Positions 23,108 through 33,415 of a stretch of 64,000 bases of DNA are shown in pieces. The notes beneath the pieces are model-generated. The model did no database searches, was not told the DNA's origin, and saw only the letters and a program-made list of their open reading frames with translations. Location: positions 124,001 through 188,000 of the forward strand of contig NZ_BCSO01000002.1 of assembly GCF_001570905.1 (NCBI RefSeq), written 5' to 3'. A program made the translations under genes and the position numbers. Each line of letters begins with the position of its first letter. The stretch's first letter is position 1. The DNA is from [Zimmermannella] alba NBRC 15616. GTDB taxonomy: Bacteria > Actinomycetota > Actinomycetes > Actinomycetales > Microbacteriaceae.

Positions 23108-24877
23108 ATGACGACCAAGGCAACCCCAGAACGCATGACCGGTGCCCAGGCAGTCGTGCGCTCCCTCGAAGAGCTCGGTGTGACCGACGTGTTCGGGCTT
23201 CCCGGCGGCGCCATTCTGCCCGTGTACGACCCGCTCCTTGACGCGGCGAAGATTCGCCACATCCTTGTGCGTCATGAGCAAGGTGCCGGGCACGCGGCCG
23301 AAGGCTACGCATCCGCAACCGGCAAGGTGGGCGTGTGCATTGCCACGAGTGGCCCGGGCGCGACGAACCTCGTGACCGCGATCGCCGATGCCTACATGGA
23401 CTCAGTGCCAATGGTCGCCATCACCGGCCAGGTGTTCTCCTCGCTGCTCGGCACGGACGCCTTCCAGGAGGCCGACATTGTGGGCATCACGATGCCGATC
23501 ACGAAACACTCCTTCATGGTGCGGGATGCCGCTGAAATTCCGCGCTGCATCGCCTCTGCCTACGAGATCGCCTCGACAGGTCGTCCTGGCCCCGTGCTCG
23601 TGGACATCACGAAGGACGCCCAGCAGGCGGAGATGGACTTCACGTGGCCGCCGCCGATTGAGCTGCCCGGCTATCGCCCGGTCATGCGAGCAAACTCGAA
23701 GCAGATCCAGGCCGCTGCGGAGCTCATGCGCACCGCCTCGAAGCCCGTCTTCTACCTCGGTGGCGGCGTCATCCGCGCGAACGCCGCTGAAGTAGTCCGC
23801 ACGCTCGTCGAGCGCACCGGTGCCCCCGCGGTGACGACGCTCATGGCGCGCGGCGCCTTTCCTGACGGCCATCCGCAGCAGCTCGGGATGCCCGGCATGC
23901 ACGGTACGGTTCCGGCTGTGCTCGCCCTCCAGGAAGCCGACCTCATCATCGCGATTGGCGCTCGTTTCGACGACCGCGTGACGGGTCGTTCGGAACTCTT
24001 CGCCCCCAACGCTCAGGTCGTGCACGTCGACATCGATCCGGCCGAGATCGGCAAGATCCGCGAGGCGACGGTCCCGATCGTGGGCGACGCGAAGCTCGCC
24101 GCGAACGACCTCCTGGAAGAGATCGACCGCAGCTGGCACGGCGAGACTCCCGAGATCTCCGAATGGTGGAGCTGGCTGAACGGTCTCCGCACGGAATACC
24201 CGCGCGGTTACACACCCGCAAGCGATGGCCTCCTCACCCCGCAGCACGTCATCGAGCGCATCTCGGCGCTCAGCGGCCCCGAAGCGATCTACGCTGCAGG
24301 CGTCGGCCAGCACCAGATGTGGTGCGCGCAGTTCATCGACTTTGAGCGCCCGAACTCGTGGCTCAACTCGGGCGGCGCCGGCACGATGGGCTACGCCGTC
24401 CCCGCCGCAATGGGCGCCAAGGTTGGCGAGCCCGACCGCGTCGTGTGGGCCATCGACGGCGACGGCTGCTTCCAGATGACGAACCAGGAGCTCGCAACCT
24501 GCGTCATCAACAACATTCCGATCAAGGTCGGCATCATCAACAACTCGTCGCTTGGCATGGTGCGCCAGTGGCAGACCCTCTTCTACGACTGTCGATACTC
24601 GAACACCGAGCTCAACACGGGCCACGAGACGACGATGGTGCCTGACTTCGTGAAGCTCGCTGACGCCTATGGTGCGGTTGGCATGCGCGTCACGAAGGAA
24701 GACGAAGTGGATGCCGCCATCATGAAGGCCCTCGAGATCAACGACCGCCCCGTCATCCTCGACTTCATCGTGAGTCGGGATGCGATGGTGTGGCCGATGG
24801 TGCCGCAGGGCGTCTCGAACAGTTACGTGCAGTACGCCCGCGATCACGCGCCGGCGTGGATGGATGAGGGAGAGTAA
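23108..24877 (+). CDS. ilvB: Acetolactate synthase large subunit
   Basis: A 589-residue thiamine-diphosphate enzyme that condenses pyruvate with pyruvate or 2-ketobutyrate, the first common step of branched-chain synthesis. Glu57 ([13 protein letters not shown]) is the catalytic ThDP-activating Glu. The ThDP/Mg motif runs from [12 protein letters not shown] to [12 protein letters not shown]. The middle FAD/UQ-binding-like domain and the C-terminus ([19 protein letters not shown]) are normal. GAGGAAG lies 10 bases before the ATG at 23108. An in-frame GTG 22 codons upstream has no good ribosome binding site. ilvN follows by 2 bases. Confidence 0.97.
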   Translation: MTTKATPERMTGAQAVVRSLEELGVTDVFGLPGGAILPVYDPLLDAAKIRHILVRHEQGAGHAAEGYASATGKVGVCIATSGPGATNLVTAIADAYMDSVPMVAITGQVFSSLLGTDAFQEADIVGITMPITKHSFMVRDAAEIPRCIASAYEIASTGRPGPVLVDITKDAQQAEMDFTWPPPIELPGYRPVMRANSKQIQAAAELMRTASKPVFYLGGGVIRANAAEVVRTLVERTGAPAVTTLMARGAFPDGHPQQLGMPGMHGTVPAVLALQEADLIIAIGARFDDRVTGRSELFAPNAQVVHVDIDPAEIGKIREATVPIVGDAKLAANDLLEEIDRSWHGETPEISEWWSWLNGLRTEYPRGYTPASDGLLTPQHVIERISALSGPEAIYAAGVGQHQMWCAQFIDFERPNSWLNSGGAGTMGYAVPAAMGAKVGEPDRVVWAIDGDGCFQMTNQELATCVINNIPIKVGIINNSSLGMVRQWQTLFYDCRYSNTELNTGHETTMVPDFVKLADAYGAVGMRVTKEDEVDAAIMKALEINDRPVILDFIVSRDAMVWPMVPQGVSNSYVQYARDHAPAWMDEGE

Positions 24878-24879
24878 CC

Positions 24880-25386
24880 ATGTCGACCCACGTTCTCTCG
24901 CTCCTCGTCCTCGACAAGCCGGGCCTGCTCACGCGCGTTGCGGGGCTGTTTGCTCGCCGCGGCTTCAACATTGAGTCGCTCGCGGTCGGGGCATCCGAAA
25001 CCCCCGGCATCAGCCGTATGACGCTCGTTGTTGATGTCGATGATGTGCCGCTCGAGCAGGTCACGAAGCAGCTCAACAAGCTCATCCACGTGCTCAAGAT
25101 TGTCGAGCTGGATGCTGCGAACTCGGTCCACCGTGAGCACATGCTCATCAAGGTGCGCGCTGACAGCTCCACTCGCTCGGAGATCATCGAGCTCGCAAAC
25201 CTCTTCCGTGCTCGCATCGTCGACACGAACCCGGACTCGCTCGTCATCGAGACCACCGGAGACTCGGGAAAGGTTCGAGCGCTGCTGCGTAACCTCGAGC
25301 CATACGGAATCAAGGAACTCGTCCAATCGGGCCTGCTCGGCATCGGCCGCGGCCCGAAGTCCGTGACCGAACGCCTCCACCGCTAA
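24880..25386 (+). CDS. ilvN: Acetolactate synthase regulatory subunit
   Basis: A 168-residue small subunit that stimulates IlvB and confers valine feedback inhibition. The N-terminal ACT domain (HVLSLLVLDKPGLLTRVAGLFARRG, then NIESLAVGASETPGISRMT) is followed by the second ACT-like domain (REHMLIKVRADSSTRSEI to LVIETTGD). The closing motif GLLGIGRGPKSVTER is usual. The ATG begins 2 bases after the ilvB stop, so the subunits are made together. Confidence 0.97.
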   Translation: MSTHVLSLLVLDKPGLLTRVAGLFARRGFNIESLAVGASETPGISRMTLVVDVDDVPLEQVTKQLNKLIHVLKIVELDAANSVHREHMLIKVRADSSTRSEIIELANLFRARIVDTNPDSLVIETTGDSGKVRALLRNLEPYGIKELVQSGLLGIGRGPKSVTERLHR

Positions 25387-26457
<1,071 letters not shown>

Positions 26458-26467
26458 GACGCGACAG

Positions 26468-26509
26468 CACGAGGAAGCCCCCGCGAATCATCGCGGGGGC
26501 TTCCTCGTG
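26468..26509. terminator. Strong bidirectional terminator after ilvC
   Basis: A perfect 19-bp stem with arms CACGAGGAAGCCCCCGCGA and TCGCGGGGGCTTCCTCGTG and a 4-base loop ATCA. It lies between ilvC and the convergent ABC ATPase gene and can serve both strands. Confidence 0.88.
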
Positions 26510-26515
26510 TATGGG

Positions 26516-27259
26516 CTAGAGTCGCCCGGCCTCGATGACCTGCTTGAGGAATTCGCGCGTGCGCTCCTCAACCGGGTTCTCGAAGATCTGGCTCGGCGGG
26601 CCCGCCTCGAGAATGCGGCCCTGCTCAAGGAACACGATCTTGTCGGACACTTCGCGCGCGAAGCTCATCTCGTGCGTGGCGAGGAGCATCGTCATCCCAT
26701 CTTGTGCGAGCTCGCGCACGATGTTGAGCACTTCCGCGACGAGCTCCGGGTCGAGCGCCGAGGTGATCTCATCGAGCAGGAGCACCTCCGGCTTCATTGC
26801 GAGCGCGCGGACGATCGCCACACGCTGCTGCTGGCCGCCCGAGAGCTGATCGGGGTAGTAGTCGGCGCGGTGCCCGAGGTTGACACGATTCAGCAGCTCG
26901 CGAGCCTGATCAACGGCATCCGCCTTGGACACTCCGAGCAGCTTCATCGGGCCAATGGCAATGTTTTGCTGGACCGTCATGTGCGGGAAGAGATTGAACG
27001 ACTGGAACACCATGCCGACCTTTTGGCGCAGCTGATCCACATTCACGCCAGGCCCTGAGACGACATCCCCGTCAACAATGATCTTGCCCTCTTGAATTGG
27101 CTCGAGCGCATTCACGCAGCGAAGGAGGGTCGACTTTCCGGAGCCTGAAGCACCAATGAGGCACACGACCTCGTGCTTGTTCACTTCAAAGTCGATACCG
27201 CGCAGCACTTCGTGGTCGCCGTAGCGCTTATGGACGTTGTCGAAGGTGATGAACTTCAT
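26516..27259 (-). CDS. Polar amino acid ABC importer, ATPase
   Basis: A 247-residue ABC ATPase of the GlnQ/GluA/HisP type. Walker A is GASGSGKST, the Q loop is FQSFNLFPHMTVQQN, the signature is LSGGQQQR, Walker B is VLLLDEITSALD and the switch His is in LLATHEM. Glu follows the Walker B Asp, so it should be active. The usual TSALDPE is present. It overlaps the permease gene by 4 bases and is last in an operon with permease, binding protein and amidotransferase-type hydrolase. Confidence 0.95.
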   Translation of the reverse strand: MKFITFDNVHKRYGDHEVLRGIDFEVNKHEVVCLIGASGSGKSTLLRCVNALEPIQEGKIIVDGDVVSGPGVNVDQLRQKVGMVFQSFNLFPHMTVQQNIAIGPMKLLGVSKADAVDQARELLNRVNLGHRADYYPDQLSGGQQQRVAIVRALAMKPEVLLLDEITSALDPELVAEVLNIVRELAQDGMTMLLATHEMSFAREVSDKIVFLEQGRILEAGPPSQIFENPVEERTREFLKQVIEAGRL

Positions 27260-28374
27260 CGCGAACCTCCCTTGCGCTGTGCGCTGCGGTCAAGCCACCA
27301 GTCCACAAGTCGCGTCTGCGGAATCGTGACGAGCACGAACATGATCGCGACGACGGTGACGGCGGAGAGATTGAAATTGGTGGACGAGATGTATTTCGCC
27401 TGATTGAACGCATCCATTGCGCCAATCACATTCACGAGTGCCGTGTCCTTTTGCAGACCGATAAACATCGTGAGCAGCGGCGGAATCACATTCTTGATCG
27501 ACTGCGGCAGGATCATGTATCGCATCGTTTGCGAGAACGAGAACCCGAGCGAACGGGCAGCCGAGAACTGCGATGGGTGAATCGATTCAATACCGGAACG
27601 GTAGGTCTCTGCCACGTACGCGCTGTACGTGAGCGAGAGCGCGATGATCGCAAACCAGGCGGGGGAGAGGTCCTTGAGGACCGGGATGCCAGCGAGCGGC
27701 AGGCCGAACCCGATGAGGTAGATGACGATGATCGCGGGCACCGCACGCATGATGTCGATGTAGGCGATGGCAAGCCAACGGATCGGGGCACCCGCGCGGC
27801 CAGGCAGCATGCGGCAAATCGCGAGGGCGAGACCGAACACGAGCACGATCGCTTCGGCAATGAGCGCGATGAGGATGTTGAGCGAGAACGCCTTGCCAAC
27901 GGAGGCGACGCTCTTGCCCATGACCTCCCAGTTGAGGAAGGTCTTCTGCACGCTCGCGTCATTGCCGACGATGAGGAGCACGAAGCCGATCACGAGGACG
28001 AGCGCACCCGTGATGCCGAGGGCAGTGAGGGCGTGCTCGCGGGCCTTCGTCATCGTCGCACGCGCGACGAGCACGTGCCCAGAGCGCACTTCGCGCTTTG
28101 CCTGAGCGACCTCGCGCAGTGAGGTCACCGACATGATGAAGGGGATGGCGGCACCCACGACACCGAGCGCGAGGAACACCCAGCCGAGGGTTGCCGCGAG
28201 CGATCCTGCCGGAGCGGCCGCGATGGCGCCCGAGGTCATGACGCCGACCGCAGCGAGCACGAGCGTCGCGACCACGAGTGCGCCGATGCCGAGCTTCCAT
28301 GCGGGCTTCGGTTCACTCAGGCGCAGCTCGCGATGCGTTTCGAGTGCTTGCGTGGTGAGATGCGTTGTCGTCAT
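27256..28374 (-). CDS. Polar amino acid ABC importer, permease
   Basis: A 372-residue permease. The C-terminal two thirds is the HisM/GlnP-type permease domain with the coupling-loop motif EAYRSG-like ETYRSGIESIHPSQFSAARS and the usual ILPQSIKNVIPPL. The N-terminal 150 residues hold two or three extra hydrophobic helices and a charged loop, longer than typical GlnP. The ATG at 28374 shares a base with the stop of the binding-protein gene (TAATG), favouring coupled translation; a start 5 codons earlier is possible. One permease gene implies a homodimeric pore. Confidence 0.92.
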   Translation of the reverse strand: MTTTHLTTQALETHRELRLSEPKPAWKLGIGALVVATLVLAAVGVMTSGAIAAAPAGSLAATLGWVFLALGVVGAAIPFIMSVTSLREVAQAKREVRSGHVLVARATMTKAREHALTALGITGALVLVIGFVLLIVGNDASVQKTFLNWEVMGKSVASVGKAFSLNILIALIAEAIVLVFGLALAICRMLPGRAGAPIRWLAIAYIDIMRAVPAIIVIYLIGFGLPLAGIPVLKDLSPAWFAIIALSLTYSAYVAETYRSGIESIHPSQFSAARSLGFSFSQTMRYMILPQSIKNVIPPLLTMFIGLQKDTALVNVIGAMDAFNQAKYISSTNFNLSAVTVVAIMFVLVTIPQTRLVDWWLDRSAQRKGGSR

Positions 28375-29237
28375 TACGGCTGCTCCCACGTCGGGATGGT
28401 GTTCGGGTCAACACCGAACAGCGGCTGCAGGTAGCTCGCCGAGAGCTTGTCGAAGGTGCCATCCGACTTCATCTCTTCGATGGCCTTGTTGACGCCGTCG
28501 ACGTTCGTGCTGCCCTTCGGGAGGGTGATGCCGTAGCCCTGGTCGACCTGGTACTGCGCGATGACCTTGAGCTCGCCATTCGACGCCGAGGTGTTCGTGA
28601 GTGCGAGGGTCGTGTCGGTGATGACCGCGTCAATCTGGCCGGCCTTGAGCGCCGTGAACATCTCGGTCTCCGACTGGAACAGCTGCGGGCCACCGGCGGG
28701 CTTGAGCGTGTCGGTCACGAACTGGGAACCCATATTGCCCTGGAGGACGCCGACGCGCTTCTCGGCAATGTTTTCGGCGGTGACGTCCGCACCATCCTTG
28801 ACCGCGACGCCGAGGTTTGACTGGAAGTAGGGCTCCGAGAAGTCAAAGACTTCCTTGCGCTCGTCGGTGATCGTGGTGCTCGCGAGCGAGATGTCGTAGT
28901 CCTGCTTGCTCGCGGAGATGTACTGATCCCATGACTGGTTCTGGATCGTGAGGGACTTCAGGCCTGCACGGTGGGCGATGTTCGCCACCATGCAGTATTC
29001 GAAACCGCTGTTCACAGCCTCGGGGGAGTCGCCGTTCCACCAGCCGTTGCTCGGGAGCACGGTCGTGACGGTGAGGGTGTCCGGGGTTTGCGGCTGCAGC
29101 TGGATGCTGCCGGGCTGGCCGGTGAGTTCACACTCGCCGAAGCCTTCGCTCGTGCCGTTAAGGGCATCGCAGCCGGTGAGCGAGGTCACCCCGAGCGCGA
29201 GCATCCCGACTGCAGCAAGGGTACGGATGGTCTTCAT
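28374..29237 (-). CDS. Amino acid ABC importer, lipoprotein binding protein
   Basis: A 287-residue solute-binding lipoprotein. The signal peptide ends in the lipobox LTGC with Cys23 as the lipidated residue. The mature part is an SBP_bac_3 (type II periplasmic binding) fold: DISLASTTITDERKEVFDFSEPY is the family's ligand-region block and AGQIDAVITDTTLAL is the second hinge block. AAGGAG stands before the ATG at 29237. The ligand is probably a polar amino acid or gamma-glutamyl compound, judging by the hydrolase gene upstream. Confidence 0.93.
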   Translation of the reverse strand: MKTIRTLAAVGMLALGVTSLTGCDALNGTSEGFGECELTGQPGSIQLQPQTPDTLTVTTVLPSNGWWNGDSPEAVNSGFEYCMVANIAHRAGLKSLTIQNQSWDQYISASKQDYDISLASTTITDERKEVFDFSEPYFQSNLGVAVKDGADVTAENIAEKRVGVLQGNMGSQFVTDTLKPAGGPQLFQSETEMFTALKAGQIDAVITDTTLALTNTSASNGELKVIAQYQVDQGYGITLPKGSTNVDGVNKAIEEMKSDGTFDKLSASYLQPLFGVDPNTIPTWEQP

Positions 29238-29299
29238 TGTTGCTCCTTGGTCGCCGTTGACGTTGGAAGGGAAGAAAGGGAGAAAGAGTCTGTGTGTCG

Positions 29300-30076
29300 C
29301 TAGTTCGCGCGGGCCGTACGGGCCCGGCGGGCAGCATCCACGAACGCGCTCGCGAGGAGCATCATGTGCTCGCGGTTCGCACCCGGGTCCTCCGGATGCC
29401 ACTGGACTGCCGCGGTGAAGTCGTCCGTCGGCACTTCGATCGCCTCGACGATGCCGTCATTTGAACGGCCGGTCACGACGACGCCGTCGGCCGGCTCGGC
29501 GATGGCCTGATGGTGGGCCGAACGAATTGCGATGTCGTGGTCGAGGTAGATGGTGCTCACCGCGCTGTCGTGTTCGAGTACGACGGTGTGGTCGGTCATC
29601 TGGTCGGAGACGGGGTGGTCGTTGTGGACGCGGCCGTCGCCGAGATCGGGCTCCAGCGTGCCGCCGAGCGCGACGTTCATGACCTGAAGGCCCCGGCAGA
29701 TGCCGAAGAGCGGGCGCTGCTTTGCGCGGGCTGCGTGCACGAGGCTGATCTCGAACTCATCGGCCGCGAGGTTGCAGCCCTTGCTGAGCTCGTGTGCGCG
29801 CTCATCGCCCTGGTAGAGCTCGGGGGAGACGTCGGCTCCGCCGAGCATCATGACAGCATCCACTCGCTCGACGAGTTCCTCCACATCCTGTGGGGGACGT
29901 GCCGCATCCACGTAGAGCACCTGGACGTCGGGGGCGATGAGGGTGAGTGCCTGGCCCGCGCTCGTTGCGAGCGTGTGCAGCTCGTTCGAGTACTTCTCGT
30001 CGACCGTGGGGGCGTCCATGGCGTACGAGAGTAGGACGCGAAGTGGCCGCGGGTGGCTGGGGGATGGTTGGCTCAT
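29300..30076 (-). CDS. Gamma-glutamyl hydrolase-like class I glutamine amidotransferase (peptidase C26)
   Basis: A 258-residue PuuD-like enzyme. The nucleophile is Cys127 in FGICRGLQVMNVALGGTL, and the partners are His227 and Glu229 in QWHPED. DAVMMLGGADVSPELY is the family's oxyanion region. In Escherichia coli PuuD cleaves gamma-glutamyl-gamma-aminobutyrate. Here it is the first gene of an amino acid importer operon, so release of glutamate from an imported gamma-glutamyl compound is a sensible inference. No other putrescine-pathway genes are present. It faces a GntR regulator across a short operator region. Confidence 0.88.
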   Translation of the reverse strand: MSQPSPSHPRPLRVLLSYAMDAPTVDEKYSNELHTLATSAGQALTLIAPDVQVLYVDAARPPQDVEELVERVDAVMMLGGADVSPELYQGDERAHELSKGCNLAADEFEISLVHAARAKQRPLFGICRGLQVMNVALGGTLEPDLGDGRVHNDHPVSDQMTDHTVVLEHDSAVSTIYLDHDIAIRSAHHQAIAEPADGVVVTGRSNDGIVEAIEVPTDDFTAAVQWHPEDPGANREHMMLLASAFVDAARRARTARAN

Positions 30077-30084
30077 AGTGACTC

Positions 30085-30145
30085 CTAGTGTTGCGCCGTT
30101 GCAGCATCTGAGGACGAACGTTCGAGGATTACTCTAAACACTAGA
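30085..30145. promoter_or_regulatory. Divergent promoter region with palindromes
   Basis: The 78-base gap between the hydrolase operon and the GntR gene contains CGAACGTTCG (30115-30124, perfect), TCTA-AACAC-TAGA (30133-30145) and CTAGTGTT at 30085-30092, the inverse of AACACTAG at 30137-30144. These are good candidate sites for the adjacent GntR/FCD regulator. Confidence 0.5.
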
Positions 30146-30154
30146 TGATAGAAG

Positions 30155-30877
30155 TTGCCAGTGGTCTACAACACGTTTTCACCGATTGGCGGCCGAGCGA
30201 GCACGGAGCTCATCGTCCAGCGGCTCGTGGGCGCTGTTGCCGCGGGCCAGCTCCGGCCCGGTGACCGCCTGCCGCCCGAACAAGAACTTGCGCAGGCTTT
30301 CGAAGTTGCGCCGATGACCCTCCGCAAGGGACTCGAAGTATTGCGTGATCTCGGTGTCGTCGAATCTCGCCGCGGCCGTGCCGGGGGAACCTTCATCGGC
30401 GATGAAGCGCCACTTCGCATCCAAGAGTATGCCGAGAGTTTTTCGCTCACGAAGCGCTGGCTCGAAGACCTCACCGACTACCGCATTGCGATCAGTGCCC
30501 AGGCGTGCGCGCTCGCGGCCGAGCGTGCCAGTGATGACGCGCTCGCCGCGATCGTTGCGCTCTCGGAGCGCTATGACGGCTCGAACGAGGGGCGCCAGGC
30601 GCTCCGCGCGATCGACGTCGAATTGCACTCGCAGATTGCGCTGCACTCCGGCTCGGAGCGGCTCTACGAGGCGGAGCTTGAAATTCAGCAAGATCTCTCG
30701 CGCGTGCTCGCTTCGCTCCCTGACATCCCACTCATGCACCGAAGCGAAGGTGGCGAGCACGACCAGCTCGTTGCTGCGCTTGCCGCACGCGACGCTGCCG
30801 CAGCGCGCGAAGCGATGATCGCGCACGCCGAGGAGTCGCTCACCTGGTGCCTCGCGCTTCTCGCGCGCGGTGAGTGA
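30155..30877 (+). CDS. GntR-family regulator, FCD subfamily
   Basis: A 240-residue regulator. The N-terminal winged helix is ELIVQRLVGAVAAGQLRPGDRLPPEQELAQAF, with MTLRKGLEVLRDLGVVESRRG as recognition helix and wing. The C-terminal all-helical FCD domain (about residues 95-235) carries the Asp/His pattern that binds metal and a small acid (DVELHSQIALHSG, HDQLVAALAARD). It is transcribed away from the hydrolase/ABC importer operon and probably controls it. The start is TTG at 30155 or GTG at 30161; neither has a strong ribosome binding site, so the message may be nearly leaderless. Confidence 0.85.
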   Translation: MPVVYNTFSPIGGRASTELIVQRLVGAVAAGQLRPGDRLPPEQELAQAFEVAPMTLRKGLEVLRDLGVVESRRGRAGGTFIGDEAPLRIQEYAESFSLTKRWLEDLTDYRIAISAQACALAAERASDDALAAIVALSERYDGSNEGRQALRAIDVELHSQIALHSGSERLYEAELEIQQDLSRVLASLPDIPLMHRSEGGEHDQLVAALAARDAAAAREAMIAHAEESLTWCLALLARGE

Positions 30878-30883
30878 TTTCAC

Positions 30884-30938
30884 GGGCAACATTTGGGGGT
30901 CCAAGCCTGAGTCAGGCTTGGACCCCCAAATGTTGCCC
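30884..30938. repeat. Perfect 55-bp palindrome
   Basis: 27-base arms, exactly complementary, surround a single central base (G30911). The arms begin GGGCAACATTTGG and meet at AGCCTGA-G-TCAGGCT. It starts 6 bases after the GntR stop codon. No T tract follows. It may be a bidirectional terminator, or a cruciform-forming or mobile palindromic element. Confidence 0.85.
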
Positions 30939-30985
30939 TCAGCGTCAGCGCGGAATGCGGCGAGGTCCGGAACCGTTACGGTGAA

Positions 30986-32854
30986 GTGGCCCCCGACACC
31001 GCCTCCAGGATCGAGTCCCGCATGCGTACGCTCCTTCGCATCCTCCGTTTCACGCGCGAACTCGCGCCGTACTACCTCGGCATCGTCGTGTGCTCGATCC
31101 TCGTTGCGCTCGCGGCGCTCGCCTCGCCGTTCCTCATCGGGCGCGCGACCGACGTCGTCGTCGGCGCCGTTGCGGGGGAGCGCACCCCGAGCGAGGCCAT
31201 CACGCTCGTGCTGTGGCTCGCAGGTGGACTGTTCCTTGCGGAACTGCTCTCGACGGCGATTTCGAGTTTCGGCGGGTATCTCGGCGATGTGGCGAGCGCC
31301 CGGATGCGTGCCATCCTCTCGGTGCGCTACTTTGAGCAGCTGCTGGGCCTGCCGCAGCGCTACTTCGATGAGGAGCTCACCGGCACGATCGTGAACCGGC
31401 TGAACCGCTCCATCATCGAGACGACGAACTTCCTCAAGTCGTTTGCGAACACGTTCTTCACGATGCTCCTTACGACCTTCGCGGTGCTCATCATCACTGC
31501 GTTCTACGCGTGGCCGCTGGCGGTGCTCCTCGGCATCATGTTCCCGCTCTACGTGTGGCTTACGACCCTCACGAGCAAGCACTGGCAGGAGGTTGAGGGG
31601 CGAAAGAATGAGCACATTGATCAGGCCTCGGGTCGCTTCAGTGAAGTGGTCGCGCAGATCCCGGTCGTGAAGAGCTTCGTGCAGGAGTTCCGCGAGCTGC
31701 GCATCTTCCGCGGCCACTTTGCCGACACGGTCTCGCTCACGAAGCGGCAGTCGACGCGCTGGCACCTCATGGACGCCATCCGCCGGGGCGTGCTTGCACT
31801 CGTCCTCTTTGCCATGATGGCGATCATCCTCGTGAAGACCGCGGCGGGGGAGTTCTCGGTCGGCGACATGGTGCTGCTCATCCAGCTCATTGCGATGGCT
31901 CGCCAGCCGGTCACCATGATGAGCTTCATCATCGACTCGGGGCAGCATGCGGTGGCTGGGTCGAAGGACTATTTCTCGGTCATGGACCTTGCGCCCGAGC
32001 GTCCCCTTGCCGAGCTCGCCGCACGTACGGGCGTGGAGCAGGATGCAACGCCTGTGCGCTCGCACGAGCTTCACCCGGACACCCCGGCCGTCGAGTTCCG
32101 AAACCTCGCCTTCGCCTACGAGGAGGGGGAAGGGAGCGTCCTGCAGGACGTTTCGCTCTCCATTCGCCAGGGCGAGCGGGTCGCGTTCATCGGCGAATCG
32201 GGTGCTGGCAAGACGACGCTCGTGAGCCTCCTGCTGGGGCTGTACCCGCTGTCTGCTGGTGAGGTCTTCGTGGAGGGGATGCTTGCTTCGCAGCTCGAGG
32301 TCGCGAAGCTTCGCGAACGCATCGCGGTCGTATTCCAGGATGCTTCGCTTTTCTCCGGGACGATCCGCGAGAACATCTCGTACGCGCGCCCCAATGCGAG
32401 TAACGAGGAGATCGTGGTGGCCGCCCGCCGCGCGAATGCCGAGCAGTTCATCGAAAAGTTCCCCGAGGGATACGACTCGCTCATTGGTGAGCGCGGGCTC
32501 AAGCTCTCGGGCGGACAGCGCCAGCGCATCGCGATTGCGCGCGCCATCTTGAAGGACGCCCCGATCCTCGTGCTCGACGAAGCTACGAGCGCCCTCGACA
32601 CGAAGTCGGAGCGTCTCGTGCAGGCGGGCCTCGACGAGCTCATGCGTGGCCGCACGAGCCTCATCATCGCCCACCGCCTCTCGACGATCGCGAGCGTCGA
32701 CCGCATCGTGACGCTCCGAAACGGGCGGATCGACGAGGTTGGCTCGCCCGCAGAACTTGCCGCCTCGGGCGGACTCTACGCGGAGCTTCTCGCACTCCAA
32801 AACGAGGGCACGGCCGAAGCGAAGAAGCGGCTGCAGGCGTACGACCTGAGCTAG
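30986..32854 (+). CDS. ABC exporter half-transporter (membrane domain plus ATPase)
   Basis: A 622-residue type IV ABC half-transporter acting as a dimer. Six helices occupy about residues 25-310, and the nucleotide-binding domain runs from about 370 to 605: Walker A GESGAGKTT, Q loop VFQDASLFSGTIRENISY, signature LSGGQRQR, Walker B PILVLDEATSALD and H loop IIAHRLSTI. All catalytic residues are intact. Related proteins export lipids, drugs or peptides. The GTG at 30986 is the longest start; the ATG at 31022 (MRTLLRILRF) is equally credible. There is no partner gene, so it is probably a homodimer. Confidence 0.9.
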   Translation: MAPDTASRIESRMRTLLRILRFTRELAPYYLGIVVCSILVALAALASPFLIGRATDVVVGAVAGERTPSEAITLVLWLAGGLFLAELLSTAISSFGGYLGDVASARMRAILSVRYFEQLLGLPQRYFDEELTGTIVNRLNRSIIETTNFLKSFANTFFTMLLTTFAVLIITAFYAWPLAVLLGIMFPLYVWLTTLTSKHWQEVEGRKNEHIDQASGRFSEVVAQIPVVKSFVQEFRELRIFRGHFADTVSLTKRQSTRWHLMDAIRRGVLALVLFAMMAIILVKTAAGEFSVGDMVLLIQLIAMARQPVTMMSFIIDSGQHAVAGSKDYFSVMDLAPERPLAELAARTGVEQDATPVRSHELHPDTPAVEFRNLAFAYEEGEGSVLQDVSLSIRQGERVAFIGESGAGKTTLVSLLLGLYPLSAGEVFVEGMLASQLEVAKLRERIAVVFQDASLFSGTIRENISYARPNASNEEIVVAARRANAEQFIEKFPEGYDSLIGERGLKLSGGQRQRIAIARAILKDAPILVLDEATSALDTKSERLVQAGLDELMRGRTSLIIAHRLSTIASVDRIVTLRNGRIDEVGSPAELAASGGLYAELLALQNEGTAEAKKRLQAYDLS

Positions 32855-32872
32855 GAAGCCGCAGGCGCGGGC

Positions 32873-33415
32873 ATGGCACACTCGAAGGCATGCGCATTCG
32901 CCAGAGTGCGGATCACTGGCCCGGACGTGCACGGGGCAAGACCACACCAGGGGAATAACGCCGCCGAGACCGCCGCGGACATCACGGCCGCGGTGCGCGG
33001 TGTCCGCGCCAATCCGCTCGTGCCACATTCCGCGAAGGCGACCTGGATTCGAGCTGGAACCGGTCTTCTCAATGTCATCCCCGGAAGTTGTGAGCTAGGT
33101 ATTGACGTCCGAGCAGCCGAGACGGCACTGCTGAGCGAGCTGCAGGATGACATCGAACGCCGCTGCCGGAGCATCGCGGACGCCGCTGGCACGAACGTGG
33201 ACATGACGTGGAAGGACGTTGTGCCGGCCGCGCTGGTCGGCCCCGTGCGGAAGCCTTCCTGGAGCAGGCCATTGTCGAGATGCAGGGCACTGACGTGCTC
33301 GTGCCGTCAGGCCCGACGCCAGGCTCGGACGACTTCCACTGCTACACCGTTCACCGACCGGAGCTCGAGGCGGCTCGCTCGGCGCGGCACTCCTCGTCGT
33401 GGGTGGCACGGACGC
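32873..33415 (+). pseudogene. M20-family amidohydrolase remnant (5' truncated, frameshifted)
   Basis: From 32876 one frame encodes the dimerisation domain of an M20D amidohydrolase: VHGARPHQGNNAAETAADIT, then VPHSAKATWIRAGTGLLNVI and ELGIDVRAAE. Around 33240 the likeness moves to another frame ([14 protein letters not shown], then [16 protein letters not shown]), which is the family's C-terminal metal-binding block. The N-terminal half with the zinc ligands is absent and the ending is decayed. The enzyme cannot be functional. It is wedged between the ABC exporter and leuB. Confidence 0.75.

Noticed and set aside
30179-33028. A 949-codon open frame on the minus strand across the GntR and ABC exporter genes
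   Set aside because: It is antisense to two well-supported genes, has low-complexity His/Arg/Glu-rich translation and runs straight through the 55-bp palindrome. It is a by-product of high-GC codon bias.
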